A stretch of 64,000 bases of DNA from Echinarachnius parma (GCA_037951105.1 JBAMJV010008090.1:81716-145715), one strand, 5' to 3'; positions 1 to 10,266 are shown, numbered from the stretch's first letter. A program made the numbers and translations. The notes: generated by a model from the sequence alone, not told the origin.

Positions 1-546
1 CCATGATGTACATCTATGGAGTGTTGCTCGTATACAAGTAAAACAATTGATAATTTCTAATGATATGACTGTTACTGCTTGCTAACAAATTAGTGCATTT
101 TACCACAAAAGCCATATTCTGTACACTTTTGCAACAATATTGATCAATTTGTGTGGTCAAGATAGCTGTTTTCGGTAACTTTCCCAATGTTTATAATTGG
201 CTTTAAGGGGCACGAGCTCCCCCCCCCCCCCACCCCCACCCTCCTCCTTAAAAAGTTACACCACTAGTAAGTTTACGGTACGATAGAAATATGTTCATTA
301 CATGATATTGAACGAAATGTACGTAATGTGGACGTGGTAATAGTTCGGAAAGCCATTATTCAAGTATCATGTACAATAAATTATTTCTTAACAATTCAAC
401 TGTATTCATTTCGCGTACAACACATTGAGGAAGTAAGGTTATTTTTTAACTGTGAACGCAAAACATTGATGCGGAATGAGCTCACCATTACAAACAGATC
501 AGCCAGCATAGACATGATAGACTGACAAACTTAAATCAAGATCATC
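1..546. other. Upstream region of the SRCR gene
   Basis: This is AT-rich non-coding sequence upstream of the signal-peptide exon. It contains a dispersed repeat copy (88-348, listed separately) with a poly-C run near 221-240. No convincing TATA box or initiator was found, so the transcription start is not placed. The last 20-30 bases before 547 are presumably 5' untranslated sequence. Confidence 0.5.
88..348 (+). repeat. Dispersed repeat with poly-C core, copy 1
   Basis: This stretch matches 4722-4942 in the same orientation. Shared blocks include TACCACAAAAGCC, the segment around TTTGCARCAATATTGATC, GGTAACTTTCC, a C-run, CCTTAAAAAG followed by TACACCACTA, and GAACGTGGTAATAG-like ends. The two copies differ by many substitutions and small indels, so the duplication or insertion is old. 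No terminal repeats or coding capacity were seen, and the family is not recognised. Confidence 0.7.
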
Positions 547-628
547 ATGATCATGTCGATCATTACTCCGATATTCGTCATTTTGGTACTGTCCATCAGA
601 CATGTTACATGTCAAACTAATGGCCAAG
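547..628 (+). CDS. Signal-peptide exon of an SRCR-domain protein
   Basis: The exon encodes about 27 residues starting MIMSIITPIFVILVLS, a hydrophobic stretch typical of a secretory signal peptide. It continues RHVTCQTNGQ, with likely cleavage near the Cys-Gln. It ends CAA G followed by GTAAGC, a strong splice donor, leaving a phase 1 junction. That junction matches the phase 1 acceptors of all SRCR exons downstream: joining G to TT gives Val and the usual SRCR opening (VRLADG...). The first ATG at 547 has A at -3; a second in-frame ATG at 553 would remove only two residues. Its link to the exons about 6-8 kb downstream is inferred from phase, strand and the absence of any other recipient exon. 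Only transcripts would prove it. Confidence 0.7.
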
Positions 629-1254
629 GTAAGCATTTTGTGTTTCTATTTAATGTTCATGATCCTTACATTATTAACCATGTGTAATAAAATAATGACA
701 AACGGTAACGAATAGTAAGATTACAGAATGATTATATTATTATTATAATCATCGTTAGCTATCATGATCACTCAGACATTCGAAGCCAAATAATATAGCA
801 TGAAACTAAAATTACAGCCCAAAAGTTATTTGTTGGGTGCGGATTAAACTGTAGGTCGAGTTCTTGATTCTAATCATTCCAGTTATGTCATGAAAAAAAG
901 AATGTCATGAAAAGACACAGTTTGCAATGTTGTTTTATTGGATAATGATTGATATTAAAAATCGTTCACAGCCATATTGTAACAAGCCCAAAATATGAAC
1001 TATATTTAAAACAACAAATAATTTAAATGTGTATATAGTATACCAAAACAAACGGTGGCGGATAAAGTAGAACGTCAAATTTAAACTTTCTTTTACATTG
1101 AGTATAATGATCTTTCTTTCCAAGTATACATTTTTATCCCGGGAAAAAAAACATTTGAAGGGGTACTTTAAGTGATGTCTGAACAATATTAATAATTAGA
1201 CAATGAAGTAGCCATTGTACTATAATAGGATTGAATATTGTGTATTAAGTTTCC

Positions 1255-2200
1255 TGATGTCATTCCAATTTCTAAGGATACCTTTGAGGTCTTGTTGAAC
1301 GTTTTGTTGCCAGTTCATTTAGGGTCGACCCCTTTGTCTTCTACCTGGGGGACTCCACCATCATGACCATGGAGTTTGGTTTGCTATATAGGTGGTCCGG
1401 GGGAAGACCTGCTACATGGCCCAACCAATTCAGGCGCCTTTTACAAATTGTTGTGGATACTGGAGGCTGCTTTATACTACTTTGTTTGTGATGAAGTCAT
1501 TCCACTTCGTGTGTAGGATCTTTTGTAGGCAGTTTGAGTCAAAAACATCCAGTTTATTTTCATAAGTATTTTTTAAATTCCATGGTTCACAGCCATACAA
1601 AAGGGTCGACAGTACATTTGTAATGTAGAAACGAAGCTTGCTCTTAAAGGAAAACATCTTGCTGGACCAGATTGTGTTGAGTTTGATTAAGGCTGCTGAT
1701 GCTTTTCCCATTCTGCATTCAAGGTCTGAGAGTTTCTAATTTCTCAGCCTTCAATACCCTTGTCTTTTATTTGCCTGCGTTAAGACCCAGTCAGTTGCGA
1801 TGGCAATAGAAATGGAGACAGTATGTATCGTTGTCGTACACTTGTGAGTAATTTTAACTAGTCACTCAAGCCATCTTCAATTATTATGCAGCAACGTGTA
1901 TTGATATAAACCTGTTCAATAGCGTTGACGCCTTTTTAAGGGATACCATATATATAAGATGAGTACTTTTTACAATGAGGGTCTGTGAATACTGTCGAAA
2001 GCTTTGCTGAAATCGATAAAGCTGGCAGTAAGGGGGACCTGATACTCTTGGCATTTTTCAATGATTCGTCGGAGGGTAAAGATCTGCTCAGCGCATGAAC
2101 ATTCGGGCCTGAAGCCTGCCTGTTCTTCCCTAAGCTGGGTGTTAACTGCACTTCTCATTCGGTTCAATGTGGTATAACATGGGATGAATGTAAACATTAT
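1255..2200 (-). pseudogene. LINE (non-LTR retrotransposon) reverse transcriptase remnant
   Basis: Read on the minus strand this is the C-terminal half of a LINE reverse transcriptase in broken frames. Around 2160-2000 it shows EEQAGFRPECSCAEQIFTLR and then FIDFSKAFDSIHR, the RT finger and palm motifs. After a frameshift comes KYSSYIYGIP. Near 1870-1780 SDWLKLLTSVRQRYILSPFL is recognisable through a stop, the GVRQGC-LSP motif region. From 1740 to 1472 it shows the thumb and connection segment (RMGKASAALIKLNTIWSS, then STLLYGCEPW). Around 1440-1260 is the C-terminal WIGHV / PPGRRQRGRP-type region, again split across frames. The stretch with the catalytic Y/F-A-D-D is missing, apparently by internal deletion. 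The element is dead. Its clade (RTE, CR1 or similar) cannot be decided by eye. Confidence 0.8.
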
Positions 2201-2379
2201 ACATGTATAAAAAAGGGAAAATATGTTTACATATTTGATATATGATTCATGTTATTTCAGTAAATTTTTAAACATGTTAATGAAGCATTTTTTTAGCATG
2301 TTTAATTAATTATTTTAATACGATCATGTAATTCCGGCCAAAATTTAATTAAAAAGAAGAATCCAATTTTGAAAATCGC

Positions 2380-2773
2380 TTAAAGGGAGCTAGTAACTTT
2401 GTTGACATGTGCAAAAAGTGATGTATGGTTGATGCAATGTATATTGTTGTTATCTCATAATATGTCCACAGGGTATTGTGTGAAAATGCCAAGTAATGAG
2501 CGAAAATGCAAAGTGATATTTATTAACTCACTGCACTCACTTTGTACACGATACACGTTACACGAGCGAAGTATTCAGATAAGAAAAACTCCGGTGGAGT
2601 TTTTCTTATCTGAATACTTCGATCGTACATATCTTTGCAACGAAAGGGAAATTTGAAAAACCGAAACCTGTCCCATGATTTTATTGTTAATACGAATACA
2701 ACAAGGTATGAGGGAACCGCTAGAATTAAAATTGTATTTTGAGGATTTGGACAATGTTACTAAGTCCCTTTAA
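2380..2773. mobile_element. MITE-like element with TTAA ends, copy 1
   Basis: The element is bounded by TTAA on both sides. It has imperfect 14-bp terminal inverted repeats: AGGGAGCTAGTAAC on the left and, on the right, the complement of AGGGACTTAGTAAC (12 of 14 agree). A second copy in reverse orientation lies at 9966-10266. It has no coding capacity. TTAA target duplications suggest a piggyBac-like mobiliser, but the termini are not the classic CCC type, so the superfamily is open. It contains a perfect 26-bp-stem hairpin at 2567-2621. Confidence 0.7.
2567..2621. repeat. Perfect 26-bp inverted repeat with 3-nt loop
   Basis: Two 26-base arms starting CGAAGTATTCAGATAAG and ending in the reverse complement CTTATCTGAATACTTCG flank a GGT loop with no mismatch. 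It lies inside the MITE-like element. The related copy near 10094-10140 keeps only one arm, so the hairpin is specific to this copy. Confidence 0.9.
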
Positions 2774-3516
2774 AGAGCATCCAAATTAGAGCAGGAAAGT
2801 TTGTTTTGGGCATTCGGGCATTCAAATTCGTCAATTTGCGAGCGATTGTAAAAAGTGTGCATTGTAATTCGTCATAGTGTACACTGATCATGTAAATGAA
2901 ACGAACTTGTAGAGGGCGGGATGTTTGAACTGAGTTAATAAAACAAAACATAGCATTTTCAACATGATGAATAATGATGAAATTGTACATAAGTTAAATG
3001 AATATTACACAAAAAAACACGTAAGAATGACATTGCATTCCTTATTAAAATTATTGTAATTCCCATACAAAATGTGTACTTATTTCACGCATATGGGGAA
3101 ATATGTCTTTGAATTAGGACAGTAGTATGTGACACTTTATTATGGATATTTACAATTGGAGAATAAATGCAACAATTCGTTTTTTAAGGGACATAATATT
3201 ATATAAACCGAACCAATTTTAATGCTTAATGTGCGGAATCGGGTGCCTATAAACGATTTTGAATGTTGATCGAGGTACAAATGTTTTGATCTACATGCCG
3301 TGCGCTAAATGAATGACGATTGTGCAGTATTAATTTGAACGATAAAAAAACTCATTTGTATAAACTGGAGTACAAAATCAAATGCATATCATCGAATTTG
3401 AATGAACTTAAATTGAAAATGAAGATAGTGAACATCACGTGAAGACAAATCGCTAAAATGTGAATGATCGAATCGTCAGTTTGGCTCTTGTTTTTTCAAA
3501 TTTGACTGGGAAAACC

Positions 3517-3875
3517 AGTTGTTGATAATATCTCTATTTAATCATCATTTTAACAAAACATCACATGCACAATTTTTAAATAGAAATGCGTGAAACCAAT
3601 GATTGTTCAGAAAGCGCCTTTTTTATTATTTTGAATTGCTCTTTTTGAATGATAACGGGCTTTTTACTGAGTCGTTTGTAAGTTGTAATACCTTTCGAGC
3701 ATGGTGGAGTTATAACGATTTTGTAATGTAATGGTGCAGGTTTTGGTTACTAAAATTCAGTTTAACCAAAACAGTTTTGGTTGAGTTTTGGTATAAAGAG
3801 TACAGTTTAATAAAAAGAAATGTGCATGTGATGTTTGGTTAAAATAATTATTAAATAGAGAGATCATCAACAACT
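3517..3875. mobile_element. Foldback / MITE-like element, copy 1
   Basis: The ends form long inverted repeats. The left end (AGTTGTTGATAATATCTCTA, continuing through the ACAAAACATCACATGCAC region) is matched at the right by GTGCATGTGATGT and then AGAGAGATCATCAACAACT. The centre carries GGTGCAGGTTTTGGTTAC. An inverted, diverged copy lies at 5350-5641 and a weaker relative near 7230-7560. It is non-coding, probably a non-autonomous DNA transposon. Target duplications are not clear. Confidence 0.7.
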
Positions 3876-4070
3876 ATTTAAAAACATATTTTGTACATTT
3901 GTTTTTCAACGGCCGGTTCAAAATTATTGAATTATTGTGGGATACCAAAATAATTACAAATGATTATAAGAGAACTACTACATCTGTTTATACATTTTTT
4001 CCTTTAATACCAAATTATAGTTCAATGCACCTGAACTGTATTTTGTCAGAGTAGTTTTTGTCAAAATATA

Positions 4071-4305
4071 CAGTGGCGTAGCGGCGTAAGAATGAATTAA
4101 AATGAGGGGGGCGTGCAAATAATTTGTTTGTCACACTGCATTCTGAACTGACATTGTAACGTATTCGTTATTCTTCCTTTTATGAACAATTTGATTTTTA
4201 AAAACCAAATGAATACGAAATTGTGCAATTGTGCACCTGTGTTTTAATGGTATCCCAGTAGTGCAGCGTGGCCGGAATGAATAGGAGTAGGGGGGGGGAG
4301 GGGTG
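4071..4305. mobile_element. Decayed repeat with AGTGGCGTAGC end
   Basis: The segment starts CAGTGGCGTAGC, the same terminus as the short element at 6622-6756. It runs to a degraded, G-rich end near 4290 (a run of nine G). The opposite terminal repeat is not intact. Probably an old, disrupted member of that MITE-like family. Confidence 0.4.
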
Positions 4306-4721
4306 TGATCACTACACAACGATTGTCATGATATGATACAATTTCACAAAAGGTGTTCAATTTCGTAAATTCGCAGGAACAGCTATTATAGAATATAATT
4401 ATATTCTACGACTCGGAGATGACAAAAAGGGTTTAAATGTTTTCAGGAAATATATGGCGTACCGTGCCGTGAAGGGCCGAATTATGTAATTTGGGTTATG
4501 TACATTTAGTCTTTAAATAGAGGTGTTCTTGTTAGTGTGTACTCGAAATGTCTACATTAGGGTCGTTGTGGTACGCCAATGAGTAACCATTGTTATATAA
4601 TGGGGGGTATAATAATTAAAACGCCGCAATTGGGGGAAATGTATGAGGTACATTGTTATATCAAATCATGCATGATTACAAAACGGTATTGTTGAACGAC
4701 ATTTAAAATTCTGAGTGAACA

Positions 4722-4942
4722 AAGTAGTGCGTGTTACCACAAAAGCCCTTTTCTGTATACTTTTGCAGCAATATTGATCTTTTTTTGGTAACTTTCCTAA
4801 TGTTTATATTGGCGTTTAGGGAGCACGAGCCCCCCCCCCCCCCCCCCTCCTCCATCCTTAAAAAGCTACACCACTATAAATCTGTTCATTAGATTACAAT
4901 ATACACTCCTAAATGTACGTATTGCGAACGTGGTAATAGCGG
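4722..4942 (+). repeat. Dispersed repeat with poly-C core, copy 2
   Basis: This is the second copy of the repeat at 88-348, in the same orientation, with its C-run near 4831-4848. It is shorter than copy 1 because of internal deletions, including the part between the ATTGATC and GGTAACTTTCC blocks. Confidence 0.7.
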
Positions 4943-5349
4943 CTTGAAATGGCGATATTACAATATAATGAATAAGGTATAATAATTTCAAATTACAATA
5001 CTTTGCAATCACAATAAATGCATCTAACCACATGTGTTACATGTATTACAAATTCAGACTGGATGGATTTACTCATGTATGTGGTTCTCAATAGTACAAA
5101 AGCAATTTATTGTGACTTTTGAAACTGGGTAATTTTGTTTTCAATAATGCTCATTCAGCCATGAAGTGATAGATGCATTATCTGATCTCACACAAATTGC
5201 AATAATAAATGTGGAAATCCTCTTTACAAAGCAAAATTGTTAAAAGCAGGTTTAAAAATGTATGATAGGGGGGACTTTCTGCTTTGTTATGTGCAGGTAC
5301 ATCTATATTCAAACATAAAGCCTTTCAACATTTATCACAAACATTTTTC

Positions 5350-5641
5350 GTTGTTGTTGTGAAAGCTGAGTTTTGGAAACGAGAGTACAGTTTGGAATGA
5401 ACTGAATTTTAGTAACCAAAACCTGCACCATTACATTACAAACTAACCTTTATAACTACACCGTGCTTGTAAGGAATACATAATCACAAATTAATAAGTG
5501 AAAAGCCTGTTTTCAAAAAAGAGCCGTTAAAACTCGCAGGGGCGCTCTCCAAAAACTCATTGGTTCCAACCATTTTAAATAAAATATTGCGCATGATATA
5601 TTTTGTTGAAATGTGATTATATATAAAGATGATCAACAACT
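5350..5641. mobile_element. Foldback / MITE-like element, inverted copy 2
   Basis: The reverse complement of the 3517-3875 element aligns along most of this segment. Shared blocks include AACTGAATTTTAGTAACC, CCTGCACCATTACATTACAA, CTCATTGGTTCCA and the terminal GATCAACAACT. The left terminus is too diverged to place exactly. Together with copy 1 it could form a long intramolecular hairpin in the intron transcript. Confidence 0.6.
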
Positions 5642-6137
5642 ATTTAAAAAAAAACCTCTAATTTGTACATTTTTGGAAAGAGGAAGCATTTAAACAAAAT
5701 TGTAACCGCTAGTTCAGAATTATTGAATAATTGTCATGATTGTGGGGCTCTACAATTATTACAAATGGTTATATTTATGGATGTTTCAGCCATTTCTGAA
5801 TCTATTTTGATCAAATAAAGTTTATTCTGTCATTAAAATTGTATGCTATTTCAAATTTGACACTCAGTTATGCATTATGTCACAAACAATTATTTTTTGT
5901 ACCGCCCGCTATACCAAAACCTTACTTTCTTTTTAGATAAATGTAAGAAATGTCTTTTTCATGAAGACTGTTTTGTACACTGACGTGATCTTGTTTAATC
6001 ACCAATTCTGATTTTAAAAAAAATAATTATCCTATCAGACAGCCATGTCAGCAGGTGCGTGGTGATGTGGTTGCATTGCAGATCTCACATTGGAAGCGTT
6101 TTGTTTTTAACAATGTGTTATTTGCACCATTTTACAG

Positions 6138-6400
6138 TTCTTCTTCAAGATGGGAATAGTGGCGGTTAGGGTCGAGTAGAGGTATACAGTATTACAACGA
6201 AGCCTGGGGAGCTGGCTGTGGTGATGAATGGGATATCAGAGTTGCGAACGTTGTATGCAGAAGTATTGGTTTCCTAGCTGTCGATGCCGCACTGAGAAGT
6301 GCAGCATTTGGCCAGGCACAGGAGACATTCTCCTAGATGATTGTTTTCACAATGATCTAGGAATCAATAACTGCCGAAAATCATGTGAAAATTCTGTAAT
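6138..6400 (+). pseudogene. Broken SRCR exon
   Basis: A good acceptor (TTTTACAG) is followed in the expected phase 1 by VLLQDGNSGG, the SRCR start. The next codon is a TAG stop (6167-6169) where the paralogous exon has Glu. GRVEVY follows, then a frame change near 6188. In the new frame comes YYNEAWGAGCGDEWDIRVAN and then VVCRSIGF, clear SRCR homology. One base is missing near 6316 in the FGQG segment. The CTGxES...LDC block is deleted after ILLDD-C. The tail (LGINNC) is recognisable but the last Cys-containing stretch and a donor are lost. It cannot encode a working domain. Phase 1 flanks mean splicing can skip it without frame damage. It is closer to the 9529 exon than to a generic SRCR (DDWDI/EYY-type wording), so it probably arose by exon duplication. 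Confidence 0.75.
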
Positions 6401-6621
6401 TTCCTCACTTTGCCCAATTTCTTGAGTAGGTTTGAATTTTGTACCACTGCATTGTGATCGCTGTATGTGGCGTGCATAAAAGCCGGTCATGCAGAGCCAG
6501 CAAATTCAATGACCACGTTTACAAACAATCGGTGTCTATTAGAATACCGATGAAAGCCAAACGTGTTACAATATCGGGTGTTTTCAAACGGTTTAACAGT
6601 GCAGTAATGCTCAATTCAGGT

Positions 6622-6756
6622 CAGTGGCGTAGCATGGAGTAAACATATTTTAGGGGGCGTTTAACATGTATTTGGAGATATTTTTTAAATACTTATTATT
6701 TGTTATCCCTTTAGCGTGACACTGCTATTGAAGCACTGGCACTGGGCTACGCCACT
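6622..6756. mobile_element. Short MITE-like element, AGTGGCGTAGC termini
   Basis: This is a 135-bp element. It starts CAGTGGCGTAGC and ends GGCTACGCCACT, giving 11-bp perfect terminal inverted repeats (AGTGGCGTAGC and its complement). A G-run (AGGGGGCG) follows the left end. Non-coding. No unambiguous target-site duplication was seen. Confidence 0.7.
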
Positions 6757-7229
6757 TGGCATGTTTTTGGATATATTATTACGACAGGAGGGGTACAGGT
6801 AGATATACCAAACTATCAGTCAAGAAGTATCCACTGCATACAACCAACACTATACATAATCGAGCATTATTCGCTTCAGTGAACATACATTGATATTATC
6901 ATAGTGAGTCCCTCATGTCACAAAATTGTGCATTGTGGGAGGGAACAAGATTGCTCGCGAATTTGTGTCATTATAATTTCAAAATAAATTATAAGAACGC
7001 ACAATCATACTTTTGTCTTGCCAAATTGTGTTTAGTGACCTAGAATATCTGTCTTGCAATCATTAGAAGCTTGAGGTGGTATGGACATCCCCTTTAAAGG
7101 GGTAGTTCAGTGATGGTTTAGAGGGAGCTTCAACAATATATTTGTTGTGAGGTTATGACAAAATATCCGATTTGAAAAAAATGTTGGGGGCCAACATTTA
7201 ATTGGTAATTTAAGAAAATGTTTAAAAAT

Positions 7230-7560
7230 ACTACTCAATATTTGCTTCAAATTGCTTTTAGTGATCATTTCATCAAAACGTCACATTTACAAACTGTTAT
7301 TAACATGGTTAAAACTTGAGGCGTCAAGATGACGCCCTCTAGTGTTAACGACTGTAACTTATCCTTTATATGTTTACTACCATTCAAGCGTAATTATTCG
7401 TAACTGTCTATTTTAAATGATAATTGCAAGTTTTAGATACCAAGGGATAGTATAGTTTTGGTACAGTTTTGGTCAAACTGAATTTTCATAACCAAAACAA
7501 GCACTATCACATCACAAACTGATAGTATACAACTAACGATTGGGCTTCTTGTGATCAATG
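7230..7560. mobile_element. Possible third, decayed foldback element
   Basis: It shares AACTGAATTTTCATAACC and ACATCACAAACTGATAG-like wording with the 5350-5641 copy, plus a CATCAAAACGTCACATTTAC segment like the left arm of 3517-3875. Terminal repeats are not clear. This is a tentative call from short matches. Confidence 0.35.
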
Positions 7561-8454
7561 TATTACCGAGGAGGTATCGTTTTTAATAGGAAAAGACAGC
7601 CTATCCGATGGACATACTAATGTTGTTACTATAAATTGGGAAGAGCACCGTTCCGGGTTTTTTGGGGCACCCTGTATAATATTATATTACCTCGTATCGT
7701 GGTTACGTCACGTGTTTTGGTTATCTGTGTATAATTCTTCTCATCAATTTTGTTCTCACGTTTTAATTAAAAAAAAGATTATGAGTTTACATTGCTTTAC
7801 ATTATTTTAAAGTTAGCATAATAGTAAGTGATCATTTTATAATAATTGTATAGCAGTTAAATAGTTTAGTGTTTTTTTCTTTTCAAAATGACTTCCAAAA
7901 GCATACCCCCCCCCCCCCCCCTCCCCAATATCTCCACATCTAGGTCATTTTGTAACAAATAGTGTCTTTCCCTACAAACAATTTGAACCACGAACTACTC
8001 CATATCAACAGTGACCTGATATTTACCATGTATAGATTGTATTGTATTCGTAGGATGAAAAGTGGATTGTCAGTAATGGAGAACCTGACTTCATTTCAAA
8101 CCGTGCTTTAATTAACATGTATCATAACAATTACTGTTTTCACTAAACAAGTAACTTTGTCTAACTACATCAGTTTGTTTCCTTTGCTGCGGGCAACGCT
8201 TCCTTTGCTGAAGACACTCCTGATTGAAAATAAACTTCACATAAATGATGCAAACCACTGCTTATTATATCAAAGCTTGGAGGAGGTCGGAATTTCAAGA
8301 TCAACGAGCAAGTTGGAATATGAATATGAAGTGACATCGCCAGGCTTCCCGTATGGTAGTTATGATATAATAATTAAGCAGGTTTCGTTCTTCGCATTTT
8401 GTGACCCCATGGTCAAGTTTTACAATTGATGTATTACGTATTATGTGTATGCAG

Positions 8455-8763
8455 TTCGTCTTGCGGATGGTGCAAGAAGCTATGAAGGCCGAGTAGAGAT
8501 GTTCTACAACGGAGCATGGGGGACTGTCTGTGATGACGGCTGGCATATGGATGATGCAAACGTTGTCTGCAGAAGCCTAGGTTTCCCATCTGCCGAGGTC
8601 ACATGGTATAGAGCACCATTTGGACAAGGCGCCGGAGACATTCTGCTGTCGGATGTTAAATGTACTGGGTCTGAGTCGAACATCTTAGACTGCAACCATC
8701 CAGGTCTTTATGTCCATCATTGCTCTCACGCTGAAGATGTTGGTGTCAGATGTAATTATACAG
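8455..8763 (+). CDS. SRCR domain exon 1 (intact)
   Basis: This 309-bp exon (103 codons) lies between acceptor TGTATGCAG and donor GTGAAC, phase 1 on both sides. It encodes one complete scavenger receptor cysteine-rich domain. The opening is VRLADGARSYEGRVEMF, then the YNGAWGTVCDDGWHMDDAN core, VVCRSLGFPSAE, FGQGAGDILLSDVKC, the TGSESNILDC motif and a tail SHAEDVGVRC. It has six cysteines and lacks the C1 and C4 positions of eight-cysteine (group B) domains, so it is of the six-cysteine type despite being encoded by one exon. An NYT N-glycosylation site follows the last Cys. SRCR domains are extracellular, disulphide-bonded ligand-binding modules, in invertebrates often expanded in immune receptors. 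Ligand and full protein architecture are unknown. Confidence 0.92.
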
Positions 8764-9528
8764 GTGAACATTACCGACAATACATTGACAATTAATCACG
8801 TGTATTTATGCCTTTTAGTGTGGGAAGATTAATAGTTATTTCAATAATGGGATCACGAGTACGTCACATTTGTCCTTGTTAAGCAAGACATTTGTCTACT
8901 TTCATTATTCTCAAACCAGACGTATTTTTGATTTGGGACCCAGTAGGAGGTGAACGGCATTGTAAGAAGGAATCTTCCCAATGTCCCCCAATGTCCAAGG
9001 CCATGAGTAGACTAGAAGGAAAGCTCGCACATGAGAATTAGTGGGGAAGGTGCACACAATCTTTACGTGCTGGCAATTACATTAATACGTTTTATGACTG
9101 GGTGATAATAGTGTGAAGCGTTTACATAGTATACTTATTGAATGTTTTGATGGCTTTGCAAATTAGTAAAGTACATTAATATTACACTGAAATATCCTTT
9201 CAGTCAATATTCCAGAAATTTAGAGGACAATTTTATTCAAGGAATTGTTTAAAACAAAGTCATTATTGTAATTGCCACTAAACATTACAAGTGACAGTCA
9301 TATTAATTTGATGTCGGGAACAATTTTAATAACGTACTCAATGCTATTAGAATATCAATATAAATTAAGCAAAAGTTCAGAAATGCATTTAAAATATATT
9401 GTGATAGAGATGTGTTCTTTCTTCGTAGAAAGATTTCTTATTTCTTTATTGTACTTCCATAATAATGTAAAACACTTTATACTGCTCCATTTCAATACTG
9501 TATTTATATTTATATAATCACATTGCAG
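8764..9528 (+). other. Intron between the two intact SRCR exons
   Basis: A 765-bp intron with GT at 8764-8765 and acceptor CACATTGCAG ending at 9528. AT-rich. No RNA, repeat or extra exon was recognised inside it. Confidence 0.85.
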
Positions 9529-9837
9529 CTCGCCTTCTCGATGGGGATACTATCAATGAGGGTCGTGTGGAAGTATATTACAACGGAACCTGGGGAACTG
9601 TCTGTGATGATGATTGGGATATCAATGATGCGAATGTTGTCTGTATAAGTCTTGGTTTTCCAGCTGCCGAAGCCGCTCTGGGAGGCGCAACATTTGGCCA
9701 AGGTACAGGAGACATTATACTGGATGATGTTGATTGTACCGGGACAGAGTCAACCATCTTTGACTGTGCACATGCCGGATTTGGCGCCCATAACTGCATG
9801 CACAGCCAGCACGTTGGTGTCAGATGTTTACATTCAG
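9529..9837 (+). CDS. SRCR domain exon 2 (intact)
   Basis: This is also 309 bp, phase 1 to phase 1, with donor GTAAAA. The leading base from the previous exon gives Ala: ARLLDGDTINEGRVEVYYN, then GTWGTVCDDDWDINDAN, VVCISLGFPAAEAALGG, FGQGTGDIILDDVDC, the TGTESTIFDC motif and the end HNCMHSQHVGVRC. It has six cysteines at the same positions as the 8455 exon. Two oddities are visible. The nearly universal Arg of VVCR-LGF is Ile (ATA, one base from AGA). The usual His-Ser-Glu-Asp before the last Gly-Val-Cys is HSQH, losing two acidic residues often used in cation binding. NGT is a glycosylation sequon. The exon must splice on to a further phase 1 acceptor, but none is visible before the repeat array. 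Confidence 0.92.
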
Positions 9838-10266
9838 GTAAAATGAGAACAAGGAAACAAACGAAAAACGAAACTATCAGTAATGTTATGAGTCTCCGTT
9901 GTTTTAAAGATAAAACCAAAGCAGTTTGTCAATTTTTTTTATTTCATATTATTTTGTTATTATTGTTAAAGGGATCTAGTATTATTGTCCAAATCCAATT
10001 TTTTTTTTTTGAAATTTAATGGTTTTCTCATACCGTGTTTTATCCGTATTTATACCAATATAAGCATGGAACAGGTTTTGTTTTTTCTCAAATTTCCCTT
10101 CCGTTGAAAAGATATTTACGATTGAAGTATTCAAATATTTAACTATCCACTGTATAGTCTTAACCGTGTACAAAGTCAGTGCAATGAGTTAGGAATACCA
10201 CTTTGCATTTATGCTTATTATAACATCGATTCACGTACATTTTCACACAATATATTGTTTATCTAA
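9838..10266 (+). other. Start of the following intron, up to the repeat array
   Basis: It begins at the GTAAAATG donor. 9838-9965 is featureless. From 9966 it is a truncated MITE copy interrupted by the tandem array. No acceptor or exon follows in the window. Confidence 0.6.
9966..10266. mobile_element. MITE-like element with TTAA end, copy 2 (truncated)
   Basis: The reverse complement matches the 2380-2773 element from its right end inwards: TTAA + AGGGATCTAGTA, TTGTCCAAATCCAAT, CCCTT(C)CGTTG, GATTGAAGTATTC, GTGTACAAAGT, CACTTTGCATTT and CATTTTCACACAATA. The copy stops abruptly at 10266, where the array starts, leaving roughly 75 bp of the element unaccounted for. The array therefore landed inside it. 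Confidence 0.75.

Larger units (their letters stand above)
629..6137 (+). other. Long first intron of the SRCR gene
   Basis: This is AT-rich intron sequence between the signal-peptide donor and the first SRCR-like acceptor. It hosts the LINE remnant at 1255-2200, MITE-like elements at 2380-2773, 3517-3875 and 5350-5641, a poly-C dispersed repeat at 4722-4942, and an AGTGGCGTAGC repeat end at 4071. The stretches 629-1250, 2776-3516, 4330-4720, 4943-5349 and 5642-6137 show no gene, RNA or repeat I could recognise. Confidence 0.55.
6401..8454 (+). other. Intron between the broken and first intact SRCR exon
   Basis: AT-rich intron. It contains the short MITE-like element at 6622-6756, a 14-bp palindrome at 7089-7102, a weak third relative of the 3517 foldback element around 7230-7560, and a C-run near 7905-7922. 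The rest, including 7561-7900 and 7925-8454, shows nothing recognisable. Confidence 0.5.

Noticed and set aside
328-525. 65-codon open frame upstream of the signal-peptide exon
   Set aside because: It starts at a non-ATG codon in AT-rich DNA, has no recognisable domain, and overlaps the edge of a dispersed repeat.
7640-7680. GGGGCACCCTGTATA, reminiscent of some transposon ends
   Set aside because: A single short match with no partner terminus found nearby.
8157-8429. Open frame upstream of the first SRCR exon with VTSPGFPYGSY, resembling a CUB motif
   Set aside because: Only this short phrase matches; CUB cysteines and the rest of the domain are absent, and no splice sites frame it.
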